Positions 8,087 to 15,321 of a stretch of 64,000 nt of DNA are shown piece by piece. The notes beneath the pieces are model-generated. The model saw nothing but the letters and a program-made list of their open reading frames with translations, did no database searches and was not told the origin of the DNA. The stretch lies in contig CACYMP010000008.1 of assembly GCA_902775565.1 (NCBI GenBank), positions 52,166 to 116,165 of the forward strand, in the 5' to 3' direction. How positions within the stretch are numbered: the stretch's first letter is position 1; each line of letters starts with the position of its first letter. The position numbers were made by a program, and so were the translations under genes. The DNA comes from Oscillospiraceae bacterium. Lineage in GTDB: Bacteria > Bacillota > Clostridia > Saccharofermentanales > Saccharofermentanaceae.

Positions 8087-9235
8087 TTATCTTCTCCACC
8101 TGTCTTTTCCGCTTTCTTTATAGTATCTTGACTTAGCCTCGTACATCATCTTGTCTGCTATAATTACGAGTTCTTCACAATTAGCATCCTTATTCTCTTC
8201 GGCCAGTGCAAATCCTATGGCAAGATGCATAGATTCGACCTTGTTGCCGTGCCAAGCCTTTACGCATTTGTTTAAGGATTCGGTGATTGTTTCGGCTTGT
8301 TTTCTGTTCATTCTTGAAAGCACTACGAATTCATCTCCTCCGGTTCTGTAAGCACATCCGGGAAAGAATTTCTCAATACATGAAGATGCACCCTGTATTA
8401 ATTCATCGCCTGCATCATGGCCGAGATTATCGTTGACTTCTTTCAAGCCGTTTATATCTATTGAGAATGCCACCATATCTTTCGGCATCTCATTATTGAA
8501 ATTGTTTAATGCCATGGAATATGCATATCTGCTCATTAATCCCGTAAGTGCATCCGTTGTGATCAGTACTTTTTGTTGCTCGATACGCTCGTCAGATTTC
8601 TGTTGCGATAACTCGGTAGTATGGATAAAAAGAAACGCAGCACCAAGAGTCAAGGCCATGTATGAAGTCCTAATACCTCCACCAAATACTTCCTGAAGCG
8701 CAATTCCAAGAAGGATGAGAATCAATATCAAATAAAGTGACAATCTATTCTGCTTGCGAAAAGCCCTTCCATATATACCAAATTGTATTATTACTAAAAA
8801 CACGATTACGAGGTACATTGCCATATACAAGCCATAAAGCGACCCATGAGAATAAGTATTGTCAGAACTGATAACAGTCATCCACCCGGTGAAGAATGAA
8901 GTGAGCTGAAATAATGTATTAAAACCTATAACTCCGTACAAAATCTTCGTAATAACATTGCGGGAACGCATCTGCATTACAATCGCAACTCCCGACATCG
9001 GAGTAAAAACATAATCGCAACATTTCGCTATCCGAAGAAATATGCTGTTAATCTCAGTATTCCCGCTAATAAATATGCTTATCCATTCAGATAATGCAGA
9101 AACACCTATCAAAGCGTAAGTCAAATAATATATTGCTTTGTCTCTTTTCCCAAGTCTTTCATTTTCATGAACAAGAACGCATAGCAAAATCAAAGAGAGC
9201 ATTACGCATATCATTACAGCTGAATAGTAATTCAT
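8087..9235 (-). CDS. membrane-bound diguanylate cyclase (GGDEF) on the IME
   Basis: Predicted to make c-di-GMP from two GTP. The 382-residue protein has six or seven N-terminal membrane helices (about residues 3-205), a short coiled linker, and a C-terminal GGDEF domain with an intact active-site motif RTGGDEFVVLS at 299-303 and the upstream DALTGL. The RxxD inhibitory I-site expected just before GGDEF is absent (FPGC there). The N-terminal helices resemble uncharacterised sensor modules. It has its own promoter region around 9302. Confidence 0.9.
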   Translation of the reverse strand: MNYYSAVMICVMLSLILLCVLVHENERLGKRDKAIYYLTYALIGVSALSEWISIFISGNTEINSIFLRIAKCCDYVFTPMSGVAIVMQMRSRNVITKILYGVIGFNTLFQLTSFFTGWMTVISSDNTYSHGSLYGLYMAMYLVIVFLVIIQFGIYGRAFRKQNRLSLYLILILILLGIALQEVFGGGIRTSYMALTLGAAFLFIHTTELSQQKSDERIEQQKVLITTDALTGLMSRYAYSMALNNFNNEMPKDMVAFSIDINGLKEVNDNLGHDAGDELIQGASSCIEKFFPGCAYRTGGDEFVVLSRMNRKQAETITESLNKCVKAWHGNKVESMHLAIGFALAEENKDANCEELVIIADKMMYEAKSRYYKESGKDRWRR

Positions 9236-9301
9236 ATTCTTTAATCCGTTAGTTCATTTAGTTAAAATATCTTCGACAAAGGACCTTCCTCTGTCATGGG
9301 T

Positions 9302-9307
9302 ATTATA
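9302..9307 (-). promoter_or_regulatory. extended -10 box upstream of the diguanylate cyclase gene
   Basis: On the minus strand TGCTATAAT forms an extended -10 about 67 nt upstream of the 9235 start; no good -35 is seen. The same CTCATGCTATAAT word precedes the small membrane protein gene at 12230, so the two cargo genes may share promoter type. Confidence 0.4.
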
Positions 9308-9329
9308 GCATGAGCTTTGTGTATAATTC

Positions 9330-9485
9330 TCAATCATACCAACGACGTGGTCTTCCAATACTTGAATCACGTTTTTTACGTTCACTTTCCATCACAGATT
9401 CGGCTTCTGCTTGGGTTGCAAAGAGACGATACTTCTTAAGCCTTATTCCACTGCCATGATTCTGTATGCTTGCTTTAGCCGTTAC
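9330..9485 (-). pseudogene. short open coding remnant without start codon
   Basis: The 413-nt stretch between 9235 and 9649 holds, besides the promoter, a 51-codon open frame on the minus strand. It begins right after an in-frame stop and has no plausible start codon at its beginning. It translates to a charged, protein-like end (RLKKYRLFATQAEAES..., then RRWYD and stop). Codon usage looks coding. It may be the 3' remnant of a lost gene of the element or its insertion target; the family is not recognised. Confidence 0.35.
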
Positions 9486-9648
9486 TTACGTTATTTTATG
9501 TTCAAACAACCATAATTGAATGTTTCTTGATTATCGCGGCCAAAGTGTATGTTGCTGTACTTATTTTACTTCAAAGGTTTATTATGTATGCATGATCAAA
9601 TTGAGGAGATGCGTTGCTTCTTTTACAACAGGTCATTGGGAGGGATTT

Positions 9649-10569
9649 ATGATCTTTGGTATGACATTCTATCAGATGCTTTGGTATTTCCTGGAATACT
9701 CTTTTATTGGCTGGGTAGTAGAAGTCGTTTTCCATGCCGTTACCATGGGAAAGATCATAAACCGTGGATTCCTGAACGGTCCCGTTTGTCCGATATACGG
9801 AACTGGCATGCTTGGCGTTCTAATGATTTCGAATCTGACGTCATCAGCTCTGGAAAAGGCCGGTGTCACTTCCAGATCGGTCCGGCAGCTTTGCATTTTT
9901 GCCGGCGGTTCGCTTTTTGCGACCATAGTTGAACTGGCCGGAGGATGGATACTTGACAAACTGTTCCACGCAAGATGGTGGGATTACAGCAAGCGGCGTT
10001 TTAATCTAAACGGCTATATTTGCCTTGAGTTTTCAATCCTTTGGGGACTTGGCATCCTGTTTGTCGTCGAAATAGTCCATCCTTTTCTTGAGGTTGAACC
10101 TACGCACGGCATTATCGCGCATACTGTGGGAATAGTTTTGCTTTCTGTGTTTTATGTTGTTTTCGCGGCTGACGTCATAGTAACAGTTCTCACCGTAAGA
10201 GGCTTCAACCAAAAACTTGCCGAGATAGATGAGATCAGCGCCGCCATTCATATCGGTTCTGATTACATTACCGAAAAAATCGGTGACAGAGCCTGCAAGA
10301 CCACGGTAAAGGTCGAAGAAGGCATGCTCCAGGCAAAATTGGGTTGTGCAGAATTAAAAGACAAAGTAAGATCCGACAAAGAGGATTTTGAGACATTGAC
10401 CGAAAACAGGCGAAGAGAACTGATCGCCAAACGCAATAAACTGTTTGACGATCTTTCCGGGCAGTTCGGCATCGGCCGACTGCTCAAGGCTTTCCCGAAT
10501 GCAAAACACGATAAGCATGCTGAAGTCATGAAGGAATTAGTGGACAAATACATACGGGGTGCATTATGA
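9649..10569 (+). CDS. CmpB-like putative ABC-transporter type IV membrane protein (IME cargo)
   Basis: The start is the ATG at 9649, preceded by GGGAGGG; the longer frame upstream is cysteine-rich and unlikely. The 306-residue protein opens with FYQMLWYFLEYSFIGWVVEV and NRGFLNGPVCPIYGTG, which identify the family annotated as putative ABC-transporter type IV (CmpB-like). It has about five membrane helices in the first 170 residues and a charged, coiled-coil cytoplasmic tail after about residue 185. No ATPase partner is nearby, so a transport role is doubtful. Its stop overlaps the next start by 4 nt (ATGA), implying translational coupling. Confidence 0.82.
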   Translation: MIFGMTFYQMLWYFLEYSFIGWVVEVVFHAVTMGKIINRGFLNGPVCPIYGTGMLGVLMISNLTSSALEKAGVTSRSVRQLCIFAGGSLFATIVELAGGWILDKLFHARWWDYSKRRFNLNGYICLEFSILWGLGILFVVEIVHPFLEVEPTHGIIAHTVGIVLLSVFYVVFAADVIVTVLTVRGFNQKLAEIDEISAAIHIGSDYITEKIGDRACKTTVKVEEGMLQAKLGCAELKDKVRSDKEDFETLTENRRRELIAKRNKLFDDLSGQFGIGRLLKAFPNAKHDKHAEVMKELVDKYIRGAL

Positions 10570-11720
10570 GCAACATTATTGATTACCTGGCATGGCGCGG
10601 AGATCTTTCTCTTGCAAATGACCCTTTCAACAGCATCGACGCTTTGATACTGTCATGTCTGTCATATGTTAATCTTAAAGGGATCGTTCCCGGCTTCGGT
10701 GAAGGAAATATCACTGTAGAAGAGGCTGCCGGAAATTTCTTTAAGATCCATACTGATGAAGAACTTGCCAAAGACAAATCGCTTATCAGTTTCGCACCGG
10801 CACTTTTCAGAGCCGTGGCCTCAACGGAGAGATTTAAAAACGCCAGTCTTTGCAATTTCGCAGATGATACTGACATATCAAGAGAGATCCAGTTTTCCGC
10901 AGTTGAGATCGATACGGAAGACGGTTTCTCCTTTATCTCATTCAGAGGTACGGACGATACCATCGTCGGCTGGAAGGAAGACTTCAATCTGAGTTATATG
11001 ACGGTTCCGGCTGAAAACGAAGCCTCATTGTATCTTCAGAAAGTCATGAGCGGACGTCAGTGCAGACTGCGTTTAGGCGGTCATTCCAAGGGCGGCCACC
11101 TTGCCATCTATGCGGCGGCAAAGGCACAGAAAAAAGATCAGGACATGATCGAACAGATATATAATTTCGACGGCCCGGGTTTCAATCATGAAGCTATGCA
11201 GACTGTGCCTTTCAAGCATATTCAGTCAAAGGTCACGAAGGTAATCCCGCAGACTTCCATCATCGGCAGGCTTCTTGAAAACACAGTAGAACCCCAGGTG
11301 GTCAAAAGCAACGAAACAGGCATTATGCAACATGATCCCATGTCATGGCAGCTTGAAGGAAAGATCTTTGAAACGTGCATGTCCACTGACAGGATCAGTG
11401 ATCTGTTCGACGAAACGATGACCGGATGGCTCAAAGGCATGTCTTTTGACGATAGGAAGATATTTGTCGATGATCTTTTTTCCGTATTCGCGGCATCAGG
11501 CTGCGAATACCTGAGCGCAATGACGAAGATCGGAATCAAGGAAAGGCGCGCCATGATCGAGCAGATGCACCGGATAAAGAATGAATCGAGTATCAAAGTC
11601 AGAACGCTCATCAAGCTTTTCTTCGTCAACTTCAATGTTCTTAAAGACAACGTCGTAAAAGAAAAGAGCGAAGAAGGAAAAGGAAAACTGCAATTAAAGG
11701 ATCATTTACAGAAATCCTGA
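10566..11720 (+). CDS. DUF2974 (Mbeg1-like) alpha/beta hydrolase (IME cargo)
   Basis: 384 residues. A lipase-3-like core is visible: FISFRGTDDTIVGWKEDF (oxyanion region), then the nucleophile elbow GHSKGGHLAIYAA at about residue 177, and NFDGPGF after it. These match the DUF2974 family of putative esterases/lipases. No signal peptide or membrane segment is seen, so it is probably cytoplasmic. It is translationally coupled to the CmpB-like gene (4-nt overlap), so the pair probably works together at the membrane. Substrate unknown. Confidence 0.82.
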   Translation: MSNIIDYLAWRGDLSLANDPFNSIDALILSCLSYVNLKGIVPGFGEGNITVEEAAGNFFKIHTDEELAKDKSLISFAPALFRAVASTERFKNASLCNFADDTDISREIQFSAVEIDTEDGFSFISFRGTDDTIVGWKEDFNLSYMTVPAENEASLYLQKVMSGRQCRLRLGGHSKGGHLAIYAAAKAQKKDQDMIEQIYNFDGPGFNHEAMQTVPFKHIQSKVTKVIPQTSIIGRLLENTVEPQVVKSNETGIMQHDPMSWQLEGKIFETCMSTDRISDLFDETMTGWLKGMSFDDRKIFVDDLFSVFAASGCEYLSAMTKIGIKERRAMIEQMHRIKNESSIKVRTLIKLFFVNFNVLKDNVVKEKSEEGKGKLQLKDHLQKS

Positions 11721-11858
11721 ACTTGAAAACTCAATAATTCAGACAATAAAAAGGCATCAAAAATCACAGTATATGGCGGACCACACATGTTTTTACCTTC
11801 GATGAATTATAAAACCTAATTAAAATTTTGTTTTCTAACTTCTATATCATATCAAATG

Positions 11859-12230
11859 CTATATCGTCGACTTGATGATTACTAGTAATTGGATCAGCAA
11901 GAAAGCATAGGCAACATCTATTACGATGTCTTTCCACAGATCAATGGCCATTCTTCGGTCTTCTATCGTCTCTCTAAAGCTCTCAAAACGGGCAAGAAAT
12001 GCCGTGTTAGACATTAGGCTGAACAGAAAAGTTATGACCAATGCGATAATTGTGATTACGGTCAGCTTTCTGTATGTAAACATTAAAAGGACAAAATCCG
12101 TCAAACAGACCCCGCCCATTACTCCGTACAACACATACTCGTTATAGAGATCGTTAGACATGTATCTCCAGAAGAGCCAAAGGCCAAAACCAACAAATAT
12201 AACTGCGTAGATTAGGATTACCGTACCCAT
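11859..12230 (-). CDS. small four-helix membrane protein of unknown function (IME cargo)
   Basis: 123 residues, mostly hydrophobic: helices at about 3-23, 34-51, 57-75 and 101-121, with a short charged loop ESFRETIEDRRMA between the last two. No family recognised. An extended -10 box (12303-12308) lies upstream. It is convergent with the DUF2974 gene; the 138 nt between them hold no clear hairpin. Weak ribosome binding site, so moderate confidence. Confidence 0.55.
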   Translation of the reverse strand: MGTVILIYAVIFVGFGLWLFWRYMSNDLYNEYVLYGVMGGVCLTDFVLLMFTYRKLTVITIIALVITFLFSLMSNTAFLARFESFRETIEDRRMAIDLWKDIVIDVAYAFLLIQLLVIIKSTI

Positions 12231-12302
12231 AATGCTCCAGCCTCTTGGGCAGCCTCTAGATTAAATTATCTTGTTGACTAAGCGCAACACTTAGTTACGG
12301 TC

Positions 12303-12308
12303 ATTATA
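12303..12308 (-). promoter_or_regulatory. extended -10 box upstream of the small membrane protein gene
   Basis: Minus-strand TGCTATAAT about 73 nt before the 12230 start, in a word shared with the diguanylate cyclase promoter (9302-9307). No convincing -35. Confidence 0.4.
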
Positions 12309-12361
12309 GCATGAGTAAAATGTTATTATTGGACAGCAATAAACCCCCCTTATCTGTCAGA

Positions 12362-12688
12362 TTTAAGATATCTGTATCGATTTTCAGACAAATTTCGGGT
12401 CCAGACTTAATTTTCGGCATCTCCCACTACTTATAAGTGGAGGCAGGTTTAGTGAGATGTGCCTGTTAGATTTCGGATAATCATGTCGAATTCCAGACGA
12501 ATTTCAGTTGAGCGGTTCCGTTTTCGCTTCTCCCACTACTTATAGGTAGAGCGGCAGGGTTCGAGAGAAACTTGTCAGGTTTCGGATAATCATGTTGAGT
12601 TTCGGGCGAATTTTAACCGAAGGGTTAAGTAAAGGCATTTCCCTCTCCTTATTAGTAGAAGGTCTTATCACCGGGAATGGCCTCGACA
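12362..12688. repeat. three degenerate tandem repeats of 109 bp
   Basis: Unit starts near 12362, 12471 and 12580. Exact shared blocks are TTTCGGATAATCATGT (12471-12486 and 12580-12595) and CTCCCACTACTTATA (12421-12435 and 12530-12544), both spaced 109 nt; unit 3 is more diverged (CTCTCCTTATTAGTAGA near 12643). Each unit centres on a small hairpin (CCACT-ACTTATA-AGTGG in unit 1). A fourth, partial copy of the hairpin (CCCTCTCCCGGTACGTATAGGTGAAGGG-like) lies at about 12802-12829. No gene is seen. Possible iterons of an origin, protein-binding array or tandem RNA units; function unknown. Confidence 0.75.
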
Positions 12689-12733
12689 CAAAAAACAGTC
12701 CCATTAATGGAAAGCCGAAGTAAAAAATGGCTT

Positions 12734-12770
12734 CAGTTGTACCCAACCGGGTACAACTGGAGCTTTTTTC
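12734..12770 (+). terminator. strong Rho-independent terminator (probably bidirectional)
   Basis: Perfect 11-bp stem: CAGTTGTACCC (12734-12744), loop AACC, GGGTACAACTG (12749-12759), followed by GAGCTTTTTT. On the other strand the stem is followed by AAGCCATTTTTT. It follows the tandem repeat array, suggesting the array is transcribed. Confidence 0.85.
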
Positions 12771-12833
12771 TAGCATTTTTTTGTCACCCCCATCCTTTTT
12801 GCCCTCTCCCGGTACGTATAGGTGAAGGGACAA

Positions 12834-12864
12834 ATAATCCGGTCCCGCTAAAGGACCGGATTAT
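12834..12864 (+). other. perfect 12-bp hairpin
   Basis: ATAATCCGGTCC (12834-12845), loop CGCTAAA, GGACCGGATTAT (12853-12864). There is no T-run after it, so it is not a simple terminator. It immediately precedes the structured RNA candidate and a TTGACA (12878-12883). Could be a regulator-binding palindrome or the 5' domain of the RNA. Confidence 0.6.
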
Positions 12865-12902
12865 CCTTCACCGGACTTTGACAACTGAATACTAGACCGA
12901 AA

Positions 12903-13231
12903 GGTACGTTACTTGTACCGGTGTTAAAATACCGAGCCAAGTTGACTCCGACCGCGCGATAACTTCCCGAGAGGGAACGAGCGATAACGGGGATGAGTCA
13001 GAATCGGGGTTGCACCCCGAGGGAGGCGATGACAGGTACAAAGTTACAATGATACTTCTGCGTAGTCACAGGCCGAGCGTTGAAGCGGGGTTAGTCTCCC
13101 GTGAGCCGTCACACCCAATGAGCGCAGCGGGGCACTGCTACCGGGGTGAAAGTCCCATGATCTCGCAACAGCAATGCGAGAGCCTTAAGGTTTCCCTATA
13201 GAATAACTTCAGGCCCTACGGGGCCTTTTTT
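12903..13231 (+). ncRNA. large structured RNA candidate 1 (about 330 nt), unnamed
   Basis: No convincing ORF with a ribosome binding site lies here, yet the stretch is dense with helices and ends at a terminator. Visible helices include GGTAC/GTACC (12903-12919), GGTGT/ATACC with a G-U pair (12920-12933), GACTC/GAGTC (12944-12948 with 12995-12999), TTCCC-GAGA-GGGAA with a GNRA tetraloop (12964-12977), a 7-bp TCGGGGT/ACCCCGA stem (13004-13020), CTGCG/CGCAG (13058-13062 with 13123-13127), CGTTG/CAATG with a wobble pair (13078-13082 with 13116-13120) and TCTCGCA/TGCGAGA (13161-13181). The terminator at 13211-13231 ends it. A TTGACA at 12878 lacks a good -10, so the 5' end is uncertain. I cannot name its family. 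Confidence 0.6.
13211..13231 (+). terminator. terminator of RNA candidate 1
   Basis: AGGCCC (13211-13216), UACG-type loop, GGGCCT (13221-13226) followed by T residues; a compact classic terminator. Confidence 0.85.
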
Positions 13232-13323
13232 ATTCGACCCGCAGGGGTGCAGAGCGAATACTGCGGCTTACATAAAGTGCAGTCCAGGTTAAGCACGCCC
13301 ATTTAAATAATATTTTTATAGCT

Positions 13324-13457
13324 ATCTAACTAACTATCTACCTAACCACCTACCTATCCAGCCAGCAAAAGAACGATATAGCTAGCAATCCAGCTAAAGA
13401 ACAAACAAGCGAAAAAGCTAACTATCCTTCTAGCTGGCGATCCAGCAAAAAAGAGAA
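13324..13457 (+). repeat. low-complexity CTAN tract and short direct repeats in a leader
   Basis: 13324-13358 is a pyrimidine/adenine tract of repeated CTAN tetramers (CTAACTAACTATCTACCTAA...), with almost no G. It is followed by three copies of an ATCCAGC...AAAGAAC-like word at 13356-13376, 13388-13404 and 13440-13457. The 280 nt between RNA candidate 1 and the 13514 gene hold nothing else; it is probably an unstructured 5' leader of that gene. Confidence 0.5.
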
Positions 13458-13513
13458 AAGACGAACTAACCATAGAACAAACCAAAACCCACAAAGAAAG
13501 GAGGAACAGACCC

Positions 13514-13867
13514 ATGAATGAGAAGACAAAAATCTACACCCAGAACGAGCTGTACGAGAACGAGATCGACACGGATGCTTATGAGCTCAACACGGAAGCC
13601 GGAGAGTTTGTCGGTATGCTCAAACTAAAGGCGTGGACGAGCAAGCCACGAACGAACGGGCACGGAAAGGCGATCAGAGCTTTCTTCGAACTTGATGATG
13701 AAAGAAAGGTCATTGCTTTGATCCAGCCGTTCCGTACGAATCAGATCGCGACGATCAGCGCTGCTGAGATCGGAGAACTGATAAGGCTCCGGTTTGAAAC
13801 GAGCAGCAGCGGTCTTGTCTTTTTGGCAGAGCTTGAGGTTCTGAGCATGCCGGAAGAAATAAAGTGA
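13514..13867 (+). CDS. small orphan protein between the two RNA candidates
   Basis: 117 residues with a very strong GAAAGGAGG ribosome binding site 10 nt before the ATG. The protein is acidic at its N-terminus, has no membrane segment or signal, and contains a KPRTNGHGKAIRAFFELDDE segment and a hydrophobic helical C-terminal half. I do not recognise its family. Its place between a structured RNA and oriT/MobV suggests a role in mobilization or element maintenance (relaxosome accessory, RNA-binding or control protein), but nothing in the sequence proves that. Confidence 0.6.
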   Translation: MNEKTKIYTQNELYENEIDTDAYELNTEAGEFVGMLKLKAWTSKPRTNGHGKAIRAFFELDDERKVIALIQPFRTNQIATISAAEIGELIRLRFETSSSGLVFLAELEVLSMPEEIK

Positions 13868-13994
13868 CCGTTCTTCTTTAGCTCAGAAACAATCCCGACA
13901 AACAAGAGGATCAAGGAAAGATACGCACAGGGCGAAGCGGTTCCTGTGTGTATATTTACTTGTCCTCAAAGGGAGTCAAGGGGATCTCCCCTTG

Positions 13995-14034
13995 CACACC
14001 ACCTTGCGTGCAAGGTGTAGTGTGTTACACCCGA
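13995..14034 (+). other. oriT: putative oriT of the MobV relaxase
   Basis: A hairpin with the perfect 8-bp stem CACCTTGC (14000-14007) / GCAAGGTG (14010-14017), extended by CACAC/GTGTG, ends in TAGTGTG-TTA. As I recall the pMV158 oriT, this is the same layout: an inverted repeat followed by the nick sequence TAGTGTG/TTA. The predicted nick is between G14024 and T14025. Two more hairpins lie upstream: 13921-13953 (11 bp with one G-U) and 13977-13994. The MobV gene follows 288 nt downstream. Confidence 0.72.
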
Positions 14035-14286
14035 CAGATGCAGAAAGAATGTCGAGGAGGGTCAGTCTTCCGGTGGACGACTGAGCCGACGAAGATATTC
14101 GAGGCTGTTGGGGAGATATGAGAGCGCGGTCGTCTTTGCGCTCTTATAGCTACACAACAGAGCATCGATTGGGGAATTGGCCGCCGCTTATAGCGGGCAA
14201 TTCCTCATAAGATGCGTCCTTCTGTATCTGTCGGGTGTATAGAACCGTCATGCATGGCCTCGCTGAAATCAGCGGGGCTTTTTTAT
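14026..14286 (+). ncRNA. structured RNA candidate 2, four-way-junction type, beginning at the oriT nick site
   Basis: A 20-bp helix pairs 14026-14045 with 14220-14239, all pairs canonical except one G-U. It encloses three arms: P2, GAAT+GTCG (14047-14054) with CGAC (14087-14090) and ATTC (14097-14100), capped by CAGTC/GACTG (14063-14067 with 14079-14083); P3, CTGTTG/CAACAG (14105-14110 with 14155-14160), capped by an 11-bp stem with one G-U (14117-14127 with 14138-14148); P4, GCATC/GATGC (14162-14166 with 14211-14215), then GGGGAATTG/CAATTCCTC with one G-U (14171-14179 with 14198-14206), then CCGCT/AGCGG. A terminator follows at once. Repeated G-U pairs favour an RNA over a purely DNA structure. 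Family not recognised. Confidence 0.65.
14257..14284 (+). terminator. terminator of RNA candidate 2, upstream of mobV
   Basis: GCCTCGCTGA (14257-14266) pairs with TCAGCGGGGC (14269-14278), one G-U, followed by six T residues. It sits 28 nt before the mobV start, so it could also attenuate relaxase expression. Confidence 0.85.
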
Positions 14287-14311
14287 TGCCAAAAGAAAGG
14301 AGTGATATTTA

Positions 14312-15295
14312 TTGGCATACGCAATAATACGAATCGAAAAATGCAAGATTGGTGCCGTCAGCCGTATCGAAAAGCACCACGAACGTAAGAAGGATGTTTA
14401 CAAGAGCAATCCTGACATTGATCTGAGTCGTTCTGATCAGAACTTCCACATAAAGGATCCTCCTGACAGTTACAGGAAGCTGATACGGAAGCGGATAGAA
14501 GAAGTCGGATGCCGGACGCGTAAAGACAGTGTTGTCATGCAGGACAGTATCTGCACCGCATCACCGGAGTTCTTTCAAGGAAAGACATCACGGCAGAAAG
14601 AAGATTTCTTCCGTATGGCTTACAGGTTTTATGTAAAGACATTCGGTGAGGAAAACATCTTATCAGCCGTAGTCCATCTTGACGAAAGAACGCCCCACAT
14701 GCACGTGTGCTTCGTTCCGATCACCAAGGACGGGAAACTATCCTCCAAGACAGTGATAGGTGGTCCTGCGGGCCTTGTGAAGCTTCAGGACGACTTCTAC
14801 TCACACATGCTCTATAGCTTCCCCGAACTCAAGCGCGGGATCCCGAAACGGATAACGCACCGCAAACATCTCCCGACTTACCTCTTTAAGAACGCTGACA
14901 TGCTCATGGAGCACTTTGAAGAAATCTCTAAGGCTATCAACGATATAAACATGATTAAAGGCAAAGAGAAGAAAGCACAAGCCATAGAGCTTATATCCAG
15001 ATATGCACCCGAGATGGCAAAGATGAAAGAGCAGATCAAGTCAGTGGATAAATATGTTGAGGGTCTGCACAGAGAAATCTGGGATCAGAAAGATGTCAGC
15101 CAGCATTGGATCGGCAAGGCAAAAGAACTTGAAGATGAAGTCAAAAAGAAAGACGACAAAATCTATGCACTCCAGACTAAACAAAAGGAGTTACAGAAAA
15201 CCATTGACCGCCTTCCTCCTGGTTTACTCGACGAACTTGAAGCATTCGAGAAAGCGCGACGGAAAACGATCACAAGGAATGATTGGATACGATAA
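14312..15295 (+). CDS. mobV: MobV-family relaxase (plasmid recombination/mobilization protein)
   Basis: Nicks oriT and pilots the strand during conjugative mobilization. The 327-residue protein starts at a TTG at 14312 behind AAAGGAG; no ATG fits. Motifs of the family are visible: KHHERK (21-26), the SDQNFH strand, and the metal-binding HLDERTPHMH at 122-131. The C-terminal part (about 215-300) is coiled-coil. It is shorter than typical MobV proteins (400-500 residues), mainly at the C-terminus. It follows oriT and RNA candidate 2 and is followed by xis and int. The family is firm; the nick site assignment is by analogy. Confidence 0.9.
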   Translation: MAYAIIRIEKCKIGAVSRIEKHHERKKDVYKSNPDIDLSRSDQNFHIKDPPDSYRKLIRKRIEEVGCRTRKDSVVMQDSICTASPEFFQGKTSRQKEDFFRMAYRFYVKTFGEENILSAVVHLDERTPHMHVCFVPITKDGKLSSKTVIGGPAGLVKLQDDFYSHMLYSFPELKRGIPKRITHRKHLPTYLFKNADMLMEHFEEISKAINDINMIKGKEKKAQAIELISRYAPEMAKMKEQIKSVDKYVEGLHREIWDQKDVSQHWIGKAKELEDEVKKKDDKIYALQTKQKELQKTIDRLPPGLLDELEAFEKARRKTITRNDWIR

Positions 15296-15321
15296 AAAAC
15301 AAAAAGAAAGGAATAAGAAAT

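Noticed and set aside
12362..12688. CRISPR array
   Set aside because: The repeat period is 109 bp with only three diverged units and no short, identical repeats with unique spacers; no cas genes.
12540..12895. Protein-coding frames in the tandem repeat zone (both strands)
   Set aside because: They have no ribosome binding site, run through hairpins and the terminator, and repeat the same peptide because of the DNA repeats.
13010..13201. 63-codon frame inside RNA candidate 1
   Set aside because: It reads straight through stems with no ribosome binding site and no recognisable protein; it is a by-product of the RNA.
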